The notes under the pieces are model-generated. The model worked only from the letters and a program-made list of their open reading frames with translations. It was not told where the DNA came from and did not search any database. A stretch of DNA of 42,886 bases from contig JBKJTT010000006.1 in assembly GCA_046590205.1 (NCBI GenBank), positions 1-42,886 on the forward strand, read 5' to 3'. The stretch comes from DATDEW01 sp046590205 (lineage in GTDB: Bacteria > Bacteroidota > Ignavibacteria > Palsa-1295). This document shows positions 13,907 through 23,134 of this stretch, in pieces; within the stretch, counting starts at the first letter, position 1, and every line of letters starts with the position of its first letter. The position numbers were made by a program, and so were the translations under genes.

Positions 13907-16042
13907 ATGCAGATAAAGAAAAAAGTATCCTCTATAGTGTATGTAGTATCACTTATGTTGGTTGCAGGAGTTTGTTACGCTCAAAAAGCCCAGCCGAGTC
14001 TTACCGGAGCAGCGTCTCCAATGGTCATACGCTCAACCAAAGAGGCAATCACGCTCAATGAGTTTGAAGCCGCGTATCGCCGAATGAACGATAAAGACCC
14101 ATACCGTTCAGGCTTTGACTCACTTAAAGACTTTTTAAATCTCTATTCTGATTACCGTCTGAAGCTTCTTGAAGCAAGAGAGATGGGGCTTGACAAAGAC
14201 GCAAAGATCATCTCCGAGATTGATGGATATAAGAAGATGCTTGCAGGACCGTTTCTTCTTGATAAAGATATTACCGAACCGGCAATCAAAAGGACATATG
14301 ATCGAAGGCAGATAGAAGTAAGTGCTCGGCATTATCTTGCATCAATAAAGAACCCTAATGACCCCGCTGATACTTTGAAAGCGTACAAACGTGCATTAGA
14401 AGCAATCAATAGAATAAAAGGTGGTACAGATATTTCCGTAGTTGCGATGGGCGAAGAGTATTTTAATTACCTTCTTGACTCAAAAGGGTATGTTGAAAAA
14501 GAACGAGGGAAGAAGCCGAACGCATTGCCTGATACGACTCTTTGGCAACGTTCAGATGACCCACAAACATGGCAGAATGGGGGAGACCTCGGTTTTTTCA
14601 CGGCTGGGATGACAGTTCGTTCTTTTGAGGATGCTGTCTATGGATTGAAAGTCGGTGAATATACTACTACTCCGGTTCGTACCAGATTTGGTTATCATGT
14701 GATTCAACTTACCGGTAAACAAAAGCGAGTTGGTGGAGTAACACTTCATCATATTTTGGTTGCTATCAATAAAGATATGAAGGGGACAGACACAATCAAA
14801 TACTATGCAAAAGCAGACAGTATTTTGAAGTTACTTCGTGCGGGTGCTGATTTTGAAAAAATCGCCCGCGAGTCAAGCGATGACAAATTTTCTGCTTCAA
14901 AAGGAGGAGATATGGGCTACATCAATCGCGAGGATAGACGAGCCGAAGCTGCTTTTGATCTTGTTGCGTATTCTCTCAAAGAGGGTGAAATTTCAAATGT
15001 TGTGAGGACAAATTTTGGATATCATATCATACGTCGCGACGGTTCACTTCCAACAAAAAGCTATGAAGAAGAAAAAGATTTTTTGAAGAAGACCTATAAA
15101 AATTACTTTTTCAATGATGACAAAGCCCGTAAGATGGCAGAGTTACGAATCCAATTCGGAGCGAAAGTAGATACTGCTACTTTCAATATATTTATGACTC
15201 GTGTTGATTCGTCGCGTACATCACTTGATTCGAACTGGGCACTGAAGTTTACCGTGGGAGAGCGCGCCTTAGGACTATTTGAAATAAATAAAAATAAGCG
15301 TACTATCGCAGCATTTATTGACTCCCTCAATGCACAGCCAGGATATCCGCTTGCTCGTAATTCATTATACGATCTTTTAAGTAAGATGCTTGATGATGAA
15401 GCACTTCAGCTTGCTGCTGCAAATGTTGAGTCAAAGTATCCCGAGTTTGGTAAGATCATGGAAGACTATAAGAACGGTATCATGCTTTTCGAGCTTGAAA
15501 ACAAGAAGGTATGGTCGAAAGTCTCCCCTGATAGCACTAAAGAACGTGCCTACTACCAAGAAAACAAGGGGCGTTATATGTGGCCGGAGCGTGTTGATGT
15601 TTCTGAAATATATATCTTCAGTGATTCTTTAGCAAGTGCGCTCTACAAACGTATAATTGATGGTGAAAGCTTTGATTCACTTGCTGCTATTCATACTGAA
15701 CGACCGGGTTTCAAGAGTAAATCCGGAAGATGGGGATTAGTTCAGAAAGATGAAAATGATATTTCAAAGAAAGTATTTTCTTTCCCTGTTGATGACATTA
15801 AACCACCATTCGAGTTTCAGGCAGGGTATTCTATAGTTCGCATTAATAGGCGTATACCAATTACCCAAAAGACCTTTGAAGAAGCTAAACAGGAAGTTGC
15901 AAGTCAGTACCAAGATGATCTTTCTTCTGAATTGCGGCTAAAGTGGGTTCAAGAGCTTCGCAGTAAGTATAAGAGGGAGTTAAATGTGACCGCTCTTGAG
16001 TCGGAGTGGAAGAAACGCAAAGCTGATTCGAACGTACAGTAA
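13907..16042 (+). CDS. Periplasmic peptidyl-prolyl isomerase with three parvulin-like domains
   Basis: A 711-residue SurA/PrsA-type folding factor. The frame is open from 13868, but the ATG at 13907 starts a clean signal peptide (MQIKKKVSSIVYVVSLMLVAGVCYA), so it is preferred. Three parvulin (PpiC) regions can be traced. One is at about 133-268, with a long insert and FGYHVIQLTGK. One is at about 276-379 (VTLHHILVAIN ... FGYHIIRR). A degenerate one is at about 561-648 (DVSEIYIF ... GYSIVRINRR). It probably escorts outer-membrane or T9SS cargo proteins through the periplasm. It is followed after 3 bp by a second parvulin gene, so the two are co-transcribed. Confidence 0.88.
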   Translation: MQIKKKVSSIVYVVSLMLVAGVCYAQKAQPSLTGAASPMVIRSTKEAITLNEFEAAYRRMNDKDPYRSGFDSLKDFLNLYSDYRLKLLEAREMGLDKDAKIISEIDGYKKMLAGPFLLDKDITEPAIKRTYDRRQIEVSARHYLASIKNPNDPADTLKAYKRALEAINRIKGGTDISVVAMGEEYFNYLLDSKGYVEKERGKKPNALPDTTLWQRSDDPQTWQNGGDLGFFTAGMTVRSFEDAVYGLKVGEYTTTPVRTRFGYHVIQLTGKQKRVGGVTLHHILVAINKDMKGTDTIKYYAKADSILKLLRAGADFEKIARESSDDKFSASKGGDMGYINREDRRAEAAFDLVAYSLKEGEISNVVRTNFGYHIIRRDGSLPTKSYEEEKDFLKKTYKNYFFNDDKARKMAELRIQFGAKVDTATFNIFMTRVDSSRTSLDSNWALKFTVGERALGLFEINKNKRTIAAFIDSLNAQPGYPLARNSLYDLLSKMLDDEALQLAAANVESKYPEFGKIMEDYKNGIMLFELENKKVWSKVSPDSTKERAYYQENKGRYMWPERVDVSEIYIFSDSLASALYKRIIDGESFDSLAAIHTERPGFKSKSGRWGLVQKDENDISKKVFSFPVDDIKPPFEFQAGYSIVRINRRIPITQKTFEEAKQEVASQYQDDLSSELRLKWVQELRSKYKRELNVTALESEWKKRKADSNVQ

Positions 16043-16045
16043 ACT

Positions 16046-17374
16046 ATGTACCTAAAAATATTTTCTACTTTTCTGGTTGTGGTAGTTATTATAACTGCCA
16101 CAACAGTCTTTAGCCAAGGCACCATAGTTCGAGAGGGAGATAAACTTGATGGTGTCGTTGCCATTGTCGGAAGGTACCCAATTTTCAAGTCCTCAATTGA
16201 TGGTCAAGTTGAATTGATGCGCTACCAACAAGGAATGCGGGACTTATCAATAGCAGAGATGTCAACGCTTCGTAAGAGTATTCTTGAATCTGAAATTGAC
16301 CAGAAAGTGCTGGTCGTCAGGGCAGAACAGGATTCAATTAGTGTATCTGAAGAGGAAATAGACGAGCGTATTGATGAACAGATCAAAATGTTTGAGCGTC
16401 AAGCAGGTGGCAAAGAGAATCTTGAGAAACAGTTAGGCAAATCTGTTTCGGAGATCAAAAGCTCACCGGACTATCGTGACCGTGCGAAAGAATCGATTCT
16501 TATTGAGAAGCTTCGCATGACGAAGTTCTCTCCAAATGCTGCAGTCTCAAAGCACGATGTAGAATTATTCTATCAAGAGTATAAGGATAGTCTTCCAGAA
16601 GTTGCCCCTCAAGTAGAATTAGCTACGATAGTAAAATATGTACGCCCACAACCTGACCAGAAAGAAAAGATAAAGGCTTTGGGTAGAAGACTAATTGATT
16701 CATTGCGATCGGGAGCAGATTTTTCAAACTTTGCAGAGAAGTATTCACAGCATTCGACTGCTAAATCAGGTGGTGATCTTGGTGGACCTTACCCCCGAGG
16801 TACATTTCTACCTGATTTTGAAGCAGCGGCTTTTGCGCTGCGAGAGGGCGAAGTGTCGAATCTTGTTGAGACAGAGCAGGGGCTTCACATTATTAAGCTC
16901 ATTGAGCGAAAAGGGGAAGAGATACGCGTAGCTCAGATACTCCTAAAACCAACAGCTTCAAAACAAGAAGAAGATTCCGTCAAAAATCTACTTGATAGCT
17001 TACGCGAAGAAATACTCAAGGGTGCAAGTTTTGCAAAACTTGCAGGGGAGTATTCCGATGATGGTGAAACGAAGAACTCCGGTGGCGATCTCGGCAAAGT
17101 ACGCTTACAAGAACTTTCACCAGAACAGAAAAGTCTTGTAGAGACAATGAGTGTAGGTGATATTTCTAAGCCCACACGAATCTCTCTTTCTAAGAATCTT
17201 TTCGGCTATCAGATCATTAAATTTATTTCAAAAGTACCTGCACATAAGCCAACAATAGAATCAGACTACAAAGATCTTGAAGCAACAGCAAAACAATGGA
17301 AGCAAATGAAGGACTTTCAGAAGTTTGTTGCTGATTCTCGCAAGCAAGTCTATATCGACATCAAACAGAATTAA
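16046..17374 (+). CDS. surA: SurA-like periplasmic chaperone and peptidyl-prolyl isomerase
   Basis: A 442-residue protein with a signal peptide ending FSQ. A SurA-type N-terminal chaperone domain (about 35-180, starting KLDGVVAIVGRYPIFKSSID) is followed by two parvulin domains at about 188-292 and 293-397 (each with GGDLG ... and HIIKL or YQIIKF) and a C-terminal helix. The order N-domain/PPIase/PPIase/C-helix and the length match SurA, which assists outer-membrane protein assembly. The gene symbol is by domain order, not by search. Its stop overlaps the stop of the convergent permease gene by TTAA (17371-17374). Confidence 0.88.
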   Translation: MYLKIFSTFLVVVVIITATTVFSQGTIVREGDKLDGVVAIVGRYPIFKSSIDGQVELMRYQQGMRDLSIAEMSTLRKSILESEIDQKVLVVRAEQDSISVSEEEIDERIDEQIKMFERQAGGKENLEKQLGKSVSEIKSSPDYRDRAKESILIEKLRMTKFSPNAAVSKHDVELFYQEYKDSLPEVAPQVELATIVKYVRPQPDQKEKIKALGRRLIDSLRSGADFSNFAEKYSQHSTAKSGGDLGGPYPRGTFLPDFEAAAFALREGEVSNLVETEQGLHIIKLIERKGEEIRVAQILLKPTASKQEEDSVKNLLDSLREEILKGASFAKLAGEYSDDGETKNSGGDLGKVRLQELSPEQKSLVETMSVGDISKPTRISLSKNLFGYQIIKFISKVPAHKPTIESDYKDLEATAKQWKQMKDFQKFVADSRKQVYIDIKQN

Positions 17375-18192
17375 CCCTTTACTGCTCCTGCGGTAAGTCC
17401 TGTAATGATACGTTTCTGAAAGACTGCAAACAGTATAAGTACAGGGATTGCCGATAACCCAGCGCCAGCCATGAGGTGACCTATATCCACAGATTGTTTA
17501 CCTTGGTAAAATGTTAATGCAACAGGTAATACTCTCATTGAATCTGTATTTGTAAAGAGAAACGGAAAAAGGAATGTATTCCAAGTGTTGAGAAATTGAT
17601 AGAGAAAAAGGACTATCAACATTGGCTTGCAAAGCGGGAAGATGATTCTTCGGAAAATAGCTGAAAGACCTGCACCATCAATAATAGCCGCTTCCTCAAG
17701 TTCCTTCGGTAATTCTTCGATATATTGTTTTAACAAGAATACTCCAAGCGGTGAGACCATGAATGGCAGTATGAGCGCGGCATATGAGTTTATCCATCCC
17801 AATACAACTATTTCTCGGTAAAGTGGTATCATCACCACATAGACAGGCACCATCATTACGATTAGCACACTTCCAAAGAGAATGTTCTTGTATTTGAACT
17901 CCATTCTGGCAAATGCGTATGCAATATAGGTGCAGAATAAACAGCTTCCTGCGGCAACGCCGAAGCTCATCACAGAGGTATTGAAGAAGTAGAGAAAATA
18001 ATTATCGCTTGTAAGAATATCAGTGTAATTCGCGAATGTGAATGGCTTCGTTAGAAGCTCAACAAGTGTTGAGCCCGAAGACGGATTATCGGAGAGCGAT
18101 AACAAAAGAAGCCAAAAGAGTGGAAAGAACATCGCTACTGCACCTATAGCCAGCAGCAAATGAACAAGAACATTACTTTTTCTTGTTGTCAC
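17371..18192 (-). CDS. Carbohydrate ABC transporter permease, MalG type
   Basis: A 273-residue inner-membrane permease with six predicted transmembrane segments. It has the ABC-permease EAA loop EELPKELEEAAIIDGAGLSA followed by IFRRIIFPLCKPM, which contacts the ATPase. The C-terminus LMAGAGLSAIPVLILF...KRIITGLTAGAVKG is characteristic of MalG/UgpE sugar permeases. A working importer needs a MalF-type partner, an ATPase and a binding protein, and none of these is in the window. It overlaps the upstream nfeD-like gene by 4 bp (ATGA), so its translation is coupled to that gene, an odd pairing. Confidence 0.93.
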   Translation of the reverse strand: MTTRKSNVLVHLLLAIGAVAMFFPLFWLLLLSLSDNPSSGSTLVELLTKPFTFANYTDILTSDNYFLYFFNTSVMSFGVAAGSCLFCTYIAYAFARMEFKYKNILFGSVLIVMMVPVYVVMIPLYREIVVLGWINSYAALILPFMVSPLGVFLLKQYIEELPKELEEAAIIDGAGLSAIFRRIIFPLCKPMLIVLFLYQFLNTWNTFLFPFLFTNTDSMRVLPVALTFYQGKQSVDIGHLMAGAGLSAIPVLILFAVFQKRIITGLTAGAVKG

Positions 18193-19514
18193 GATTGTTT
18201 TACGACTGTTCTGTTGCCATCAACATTGATGATGGTCACCGAAGTACCGGAATTGATGAATTCCCCTTGCGTGACTACATCAACCTTTATTCCATCAATT
18301 ACCGCAGTACCTGCAGGCCGTAACGACGTTACTGCAGTACCTACTTTACCGAGTAGCAACATCTGCTTCTCGATTGTGGACGTCATATCACCGGAAAACG
18401 TTTGATTGACCAGACGTTTTACCATTGGCCAACCCGGCGCATACTTAAAAATGACACCTGCTATCACGATAAACCCGGCAAGTGAAACAGCAAGTGATAC
18501 CAGTGTATCACGTAGTCTATCGGGAGTTAGGAACCGCAGGTCTCCTGCAAGCGAAAGAAATAGACCTCCGAAGATGCACAGTATCCCTGCTACTCCAATA
18601 AGTCCGAACGAGGGTACGAATAACTCTGCTATGAGAAGCCCGATACCAACGATAAAAAGAATTGCAGCAAGTGTCGGAGCAACTTCAGTTACATATTGCC
18701 CACCAAAGAATATGGTTAAAGCAAAAACTGACGCTATTGTTATCGACCCGAAGTGCCCTGTTTTTATCGTGTAGAAAATTCCACCAAGTCCGATCATGAT
18801 AAGGATTGAGCTTACAAGAGGTAGTGTCAGGAAACGAATGAGACCATCTCCAAAATTTTCTTCCACTCTGTCTATCTTAGCTAAAGATATGTTCAAGACT
18901 TTCAGTGCTTCTTCTATGGTATTTGCCTCTCCGTCAAGGTACCCGACCTTTTTAGCGTCCGTATTAGTAAGTGTCAAGAGTTTACCGGTATCAAGAGTAA
19001 TGCCATGTGAACTACCTACTGAAATCGATTCATCTACCATCGCCTCGGCAATGAGAGGATCGCGTCCATGACGCTCGGCTGTTGAGCGCATTTCTGCACG
19101 CATGTAGCTTACTACCTTTTCTGATGCCTTCGTACCCGATTGGTCAACAGGGGTAACCGCACCTATCGAAGATCCCGGTGACATGACTATCTTCTTCGCC
19201 GATAGCGAGATGAGTGCCCCGGCAGAGATAGCTCGTTTATCAATGAATGCAATTGTCATAGGGACCTTTGCATTAAGTATCGCATCGCGAATCTGAACCG
19301 CAGCGTCAACTCTGCCGCCAAAGGTATTGACATGAAGAACGATCGTTGCATTTTTTGCCTCTGCTTCGGCGACTGCTCTCTCGACATACGAAACCATGCC
19401 AAGATCAACTTCGTCTTTGATGTCTATGACAATTACTTGCCCAAGTGCACTCCCGTTCAAAACAAGAAGGAAAGCAAGGGCAAAGAATGTGGATAAAATC
19501 TTTGATGTATTCAT
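18189..19514 (-). CDS. NfeD-like membrane-bound ClpP-class serine protease
   Basis: A 441-residue protein with a signal peptide (MNTSKILSTFFALAFLLVLNGSALG). A periplasmic ClpP-like protease domain (about 27-215) has catalytic Ser97 in KRAISAGALI and a likely catalytic Lys133 in ASEKVVSYM. Four to five transmembrane helices (about 225-365) and a C-terminal OB-fold NfeD domain (about 380-441, LLLGKVGTAVTSLRPAGTAVIDG) follow. This matches long NfeD proteins, thought to cleave stomatin-type membrane proteins. No stomatin gene is adjacent here. The frame is open to 19595, but that would run into purH, and only the ATG at 19514 gives a proper signal peptide. Confidence 0.92.
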   Translation of the reverse strand: MNTSKILSTFFALAFLLVLNGSALGQVIVIDIKDEVDLGMVSYVERAVAEAEAKNATIVLHVNTFGGRVDAAVQIRDAILNAKVPMTIAFIDKRAISAGALISLSAKKIVMSPGSSIGAVTPVDQSGTKASEKVVSYMRAEMRSTAERHGRDPLIAEAMVDESISVGSSHGITLDTGKLLTLTNTDAKKVGYLDGEANTIEEALKVLNISLAKIDRVEENFGDGLIRFLTLPLVSSILIMIGLGGIFYTIKTGHFGSITIASVFALTIFFGGQYVTEVAPTLAAILFIVGIGLLIAELFVPSFGLIGVAGILCIFGGLFLSLAGDLRFLTPDRLRDTLVSLAVSLAGFIVIAGVIFKYAPGWPMVKRLVNQTFSGDMTSTIEKQMLLLGKVGTAVTSLRPAGTAVIDGIKVDVVTQGEFINSGTSVTIINVDGNRTVVKQS

Positions 19515-19577
19515 TATAGAAGGGAACATTGCTTGCTTTGAAACGTTGTTTGCGGCAGTAAGAATTTCATAATTTCT

Positions 19578-21167
19578 TTGGCTACCGAGTTGCAAACGAC
19601 AGAAACATTTCCAATTACCCGCGCTCTTATTAGCGTTTCCGATAAATCTGGATTAGAATCCCTCTTGGCTACACTTGCCAAATTCAATGTTGAGATCATC
19701 TCTACAGGCGGTACGGAGGTATTTATCCGTAATGCCGGATACGATGTAAAGAACATATCGGAGTTAACCGGATTCCCGGAAATTATGGATGGACGAGTGA
19801 AGACACTCCACCCATCTGTACATGGTGCGTTTCTTTTCAAGCGGGATGTCGAAGAACACATAAAACAAGCGGATGAGAATAATATAGTCGCCATCGATCT
19901 CCTTATCCTGAATCTCTATCCATTTGAATCAACGATAGCAAATGAGAATGCATCGCATGAAGAGATAATCGAGAACATAGATATAGGTGGGCCCGCAATG
20001 CTTCGCAGTGCTGGAAAGAACTATGAATCAGTTGCACTCCTGACAACTCCGAGACAGTATGCAAGTTTTATCGAAGAGTTAGAAGCACACAACGGAGCGA
20101 CCAATCATGAGATGCGGTTACGCCTTGCTTCGGAAGCATTCGCTCATGTAGCACACTATGATATGATAATTGCGCGCTATTTCGAGAAGATATCTCCCCG
20201 AAGTGAGCAGCGATTACTCATTGATGAGCCACGCGCTGCATCACTTCGCTATGGCGAGAATCCGCACCAGACGGCTACAGTCTACGGGAAAGATATCCCT
20301 CTCCTTTACGAACAGTTATGGGGTAAAGAGCTTTCTTATAATAATTTCCTGGATGCTTCCGCATCGTTGTATATCATTTCGGAATTTCTTGATTCACCCA
20401 AAGCAGTGACAGGAATAATCAAGCATACAAATCCTTGTGGCATCGCTGAAGGAAAAGATGTGCAACATGCTTTCGAACTTGCTTTTGCAACAGATATAGA
20501 AAGCCCGTTTGGTGGTATCATCGTAACTAATCAGGAATTCACCGAAGCGCTTGCTCTTCGTGTCAATGAGTTCTTCAGCGAAGTTATTCTCGCGCCATCG
20601 TATTCAGAAGGCGCACTTGCCGTTTTGAAGAAGAAGAAAGATCGTCGTCTTATTCGGTATGATCAAACGCTTCTTAAAAAGAGCATTGATACGAATGAAG
20701 TTCGTTCGATAGCCGGTGGTATCCTTGTGCAGGATACAGATTCGAAGTTGATGACGCTTGCAGAACCCACGCTCGTAACCTCAAATTCTACTACAAAGGA
20801 ACAGTATGAAGGGCTGCTATTTGCTTGGAAGGTATGTAAACATGTTAAGAGCAATGCAATTGTCTATGTTCGCAATGATGATGGATTCGCGCGGACTGTC
20901 GGTATTGGTTGCGGGCAGACATCCAGAGTTGCATCGTCTCGGCTTGCAGTTGCCAGCGCAGCACGCTTTGGGCATTCGCTTGCTGGCTCGCTTGTTGCAA
21001 GTGATGCATTTTTCCCATTTGCTGACGGATTGCTTGAAGCAGCTGATGCAGGGGCTGTAGCAGTGATTCAGCCGGGTGGCTCCGTGCGGGATGAAGAGGT
21101 GATTGCCGCAGCCGAAGCGAAGAAAATCGCTCTCTATATGACGGGAATGCGTCATTTCAAGCACTAA
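19578..21167 (+). CDS. purH: Bifunctional AICAR formyltransferase / IMP cyclohydrolase
   Basis: PurH does the last two steps of IMP synthesis. The 529-residue protein has the MGS-like IMP cyclohydrolase domain (about 12-150; ALISVSDKSGLE, GRVKTLHPSVHGA). The AICAR transformylase domain follows (about 150-529; LRYGENPHQTA, IIKHTNPCGIAEG, FGGIIV, and the C-terminal FPFADGLLEAADAGAVAVIQPGGSVRDEEV ... GMRHFKH). No ATG exists between the upstream in-frame stop (19539) and the conserved start, so translation must begin at TTG (19578, or TTG 19590). Its start region faces the divergent nfeD-like gene only 63 bp away. It heads the purH-mreBCD cluster. Confidence 0.96.
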   Translation: MATELQTTETFPITRALISVSDKSGLESLLATLAKFNVEIISTGGTEVFIRNAGYDVKNISELTGFPEIMDGRVKTLHPSVHGAFLFKRDVEEHIKQADENNIVAIDLLILNLYPFESTIANENASHEEIIENIDIGGPAMLRSAGKNYESVALLTTPRQYASFIEELEAHNGATNHEMRLRLASEAFAHVAHYDMIIARYFEKISPRSEQRLLIDEPRAASLRYGENPHQTATVYGKDIPLLYEQLWGKELSYNNFLDASASLYIISEFLDSPKAVTGIIKHTNPCGIAEGKDVQHAFELAFATDIESPFGGIIVTNQEFTEALALRVNEFFSEVILAPSYSEGALAVLKKKKDRRLIRYDQTLLKKSIDTNEVRSIAGGILVQDTDSKLMTLAEPTLVTSNSTTKEQYEGLLFAWKVCKHVKSNAIVYVRNDDGFARTVGIGCGQTSRVASSRLAVASAARFGHSLAGSLVASDAFFPFADGLLEAADAGAVAVIQPGGSVRDEEVIAAAEAKKIALYMTGMRHFKH

Positions 21168-21172
21168 TATAG

Positions 21173-21180
21173 TATATTTG
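21173..21180 (+). promoter_or_regulatory. Putative -7 element (TATATTTG) for mreBCD
   Basis: TATATTTG, identical to the element before the diheme cytochrome gene, lies in the purH-mreB gap. It ends 42 bp before the mreB ATG. It suggests mreB can be transcribed separately from purH. No strong -33 TTG at the expected spacing. Confidence 0.5.
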
Positions 21181-21222
21181 TCGTTCCTATCACGCTAATA
21201 ATTTCAAAGTACGGTTTTGAGC

Positions 21223-22242
21223 ATGCTTAATCTTTTTAGTGCTGACATTGCGATCGATCTCGGCACAGCGAATACGCTAATTTACATGAAGGGTAAGGGA
21301 ATCGTCTTAAACGAGCCCTCTATCGTCGCTTATGATACAACGACCAAAAAGCTTATTGCTGTAGGTCGTGAAGCACAGGCGATGCTTGGTCGTACCCATC
21401 GCGACATTCAAACTATTCGTCCAATGAAAGACGGCGTTATCGCCGATTTCGAGATTGCAGAAGGGATGCTCCGTCATCTCATTCGCAAGGTACACCCATC
21501 ATGGCTTCCGTCCCGACGTATCGTTATTAGTGTGCCATCGGGTATTACTGAAGTAGAAAAGCGCGCTGTCCGTGACTCTGCTGAACACGCAGGTGCAAAA
21601 GAAGTGTATCTCATTGCCGAGCCAATGGCTGCTGCTATCGGTATTGGAGTTGACGTAGAAGCACCTGTTGGTAATATTATCATTGATATTGGCGGTGGAA
21701 CAACTGAGATTGCCGTTATTGCATTGTCGGGTATTGTTAACCAAGAATCACTTCGCACAGCAGGTGATGAGCTTACAGATGCGGTGGTTCTTTTCTTTAA
21801 GAAGAATTATAACATCCTTATCGGCGAGCGTACCGCAGAACTCATTAAGTGTCAAGTCGGTAGTGCAATGCCGCTTGAAGAAGAGTTGATGGTAGAGGTG
21901 AAGGGACGTGACCTCGTTGCAGGTATCCCAAAGACGATTGAGGTCAGTTCTCTTGACGTCCGTGAAGCAATTGCCGAACCTGTCAGCCAGATCGTTGAAG
22001 CCGTCAAACGTAGTTTGGAGCGTACCCCACCTGAACTCTCTGCTGATATTCTTGATAGAGGTATGATGTTATCGGGCGGTGGTGCATTGCTCAAAGGTTT
22101 GGATGAACGCCTTCGCCTTGAGACAAATCTTCCCGTCCACGTTGCTGAAGACCCTCTGACGGCTGTTGTTCGCGGAGCAGGAAAAGTACTTGAAGATATG
22201 CCTCGTTTCATGAAGGTACTCTTAAAAGGCAAACGTTACTAA
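21223..22242 (+). CDS. mreB: Rod-shape determining actin homologue MreB
   Basis: MreB forms membrane-bound filaments that guide side-wall peptidoglycan synthesis. The 339-residue protein shows all actin-fold nucleotide motifs: phosphate 1 (DIAIDLGTANTLIY), connect 1, phosphate 2 (NIIIDIGGGTTEIAVI), adenosine (LSGGGALLKGLDERL) and connect 2. The usual N-terminus is MLNLFSADIAIDLG, supporting the ATG at 21223. A TTG two codons earlier (21217) is also possible. It is followed by mreC and mreD. Confidence 0.98.
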   Translation: MLNLFSADIAIDLGTANTLIYMKGKGIVLNEPSIVAYDTTTKKLIAVGREAQAMLGRTHRDIQTIRPMKDGVIADFEIAEGMLRHLIRKVHPSWLPSRRIVISVPSGITEVEKRAVRDSAEHAGAKEVYLIAEPMAAAIGIGVDVEAPVGNIIIDIGGGTTEIAVIALSGIVNQESLRTAGDELTDAVVLFFKKNYNILIGERTAELIKCQVGSAMPLEEELMVEVKGRDLVAGIPKTIEVSSLDVREAIAEPVSQIVEAVKRSLERTPPELSADILDRGMMLSGGGALLKGLDERLRLETNLPVHVAEDPLTAVVRGAGKVLEDMPRFMKVLLKGKRY

Positions 22243-22269
22243 TTCTTTCATCTATGTGAGAGTATCACA

Positions 22270-23130
22270 TTGCGCAGGATATTTAACTTCATCATTCTTT
22301 TCAAAGAGTATGTCGTCCTGACTGCGATAGTACTGTTCTCATTTTTTTTAATGGCTGTCTCGCGCTCGGAAGAAGTACAGCCACTCCGCTCTATTACAAC
22401 GATCATCGTCGGTTCTCTCCAATACGCAACTTCTTGGATACCAAACCCGCTCGGATATTCAGAGAATGCAGAAGAACTCCGTGAGAAAAATATCGCTCTA
22501 TCATCAGAGCTCGCTCGGCTTCGTCGTGCAAAAGCAGAGAACGAAGAACTGCGGAAACTTCTTAACTATAAACCCAGAGATAACTGGAAGCTTCTCGCCT
22601 CAGAAATAATCGGAAAGACCTATACCGGTGACAGAAATATGTTTACACTCTCGGTAGGTGAGAGTGGTGGAGTTCGTAAAGGAATGGCTGTTATCACCGA
22701 TGCAGGGCTTGTCGGACGTGTATATGCTGTCAGTGGCGGGTTCACGATTGTAGAGGGTCTCTATAACCGTTCAATGCGTATAGCTGTGAAGGTTGCCCGT
22801 TCACGAGTTGATGGTATCCTTTCATGGGATGCAGCAGATGTATTGCTTGTACGCAATGTGCCCAAAGCACTTGATGTAGAAGAGGGTGATCTTATCGTTA
22901 CAAGTGAATACTCGACATTCTTTCCCGCGGAAGTGCCAGTCGGCACCGTTGCTAAAATTGAATCAGAGCCAAATTCACTTTTTCGTAGAATCGTGGTTGA
23001 GCCGCTTGCGCATCCTTCAAGAATTGAAAATGTTTTTGTTGTACTAAAAGATGAGGGTACAGAAATTAAAAAACAGGCAATAGAAAAAAGTGCAACACAA
23101 GAAAATAAACAACCATCAGTAACAAGATAA
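22270..23130 (+). CDS. mreC: Rod-shape determining protein MreC
   Basis: A 286-residue bitopic membrane protein. A short cytoplasmic tail and one transmembrane helix (about 13-30, VVLTAIVLFSFFLMAV) lead to a coiled coil (about 63-95, AEELREKNIALSSELARLRRAKAENEELRKLL). A periplasmic two-beta-barrel domain follows (about 100-260; GESGGVRKGMAVITDAGLVGRVYAVSGGF). MreC scaffolds the elongasome in the periplasm. The start codon must be TTG at 22270, because the next in-frame ATG lies inside the transmembrane helix. The gap to mreB is 27 bp and to mreD 4 bp. Confidence 0.95.
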   Translation: MRRIFNFIILFKEYVVLTAIVLFSFFLMAVSRSEEVQPLRSITTIIVGSLQYATSWIPNPLGYSENAEELREKNIALSSELARLRRAKAENEELRKLLNYKPRDNWKLLASEIIGKTYTGDRNMFTLSVGESGGVRKGMAVITDAGLVGRVYAVSGGFTIVEGLYNRSMRIAVKVARSRVDGILSWDAADVLLVRNVPKALDVEEGDLIVTSEYSTFFPAEVPVGTVAKIESEPNSLFRRIVVEPLAHPSRIENVFVVLKDEGTEIKKQAIEKSATQENKQPSVTR

Positions 23131-23134
23131 GAAC

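Noticed and set aside
18406..18774. Plus-strand frame of 122 codons inside the nfeD-like gene
   Set aside because: Antisense to a clearly conserved domain region. No start context or motif.
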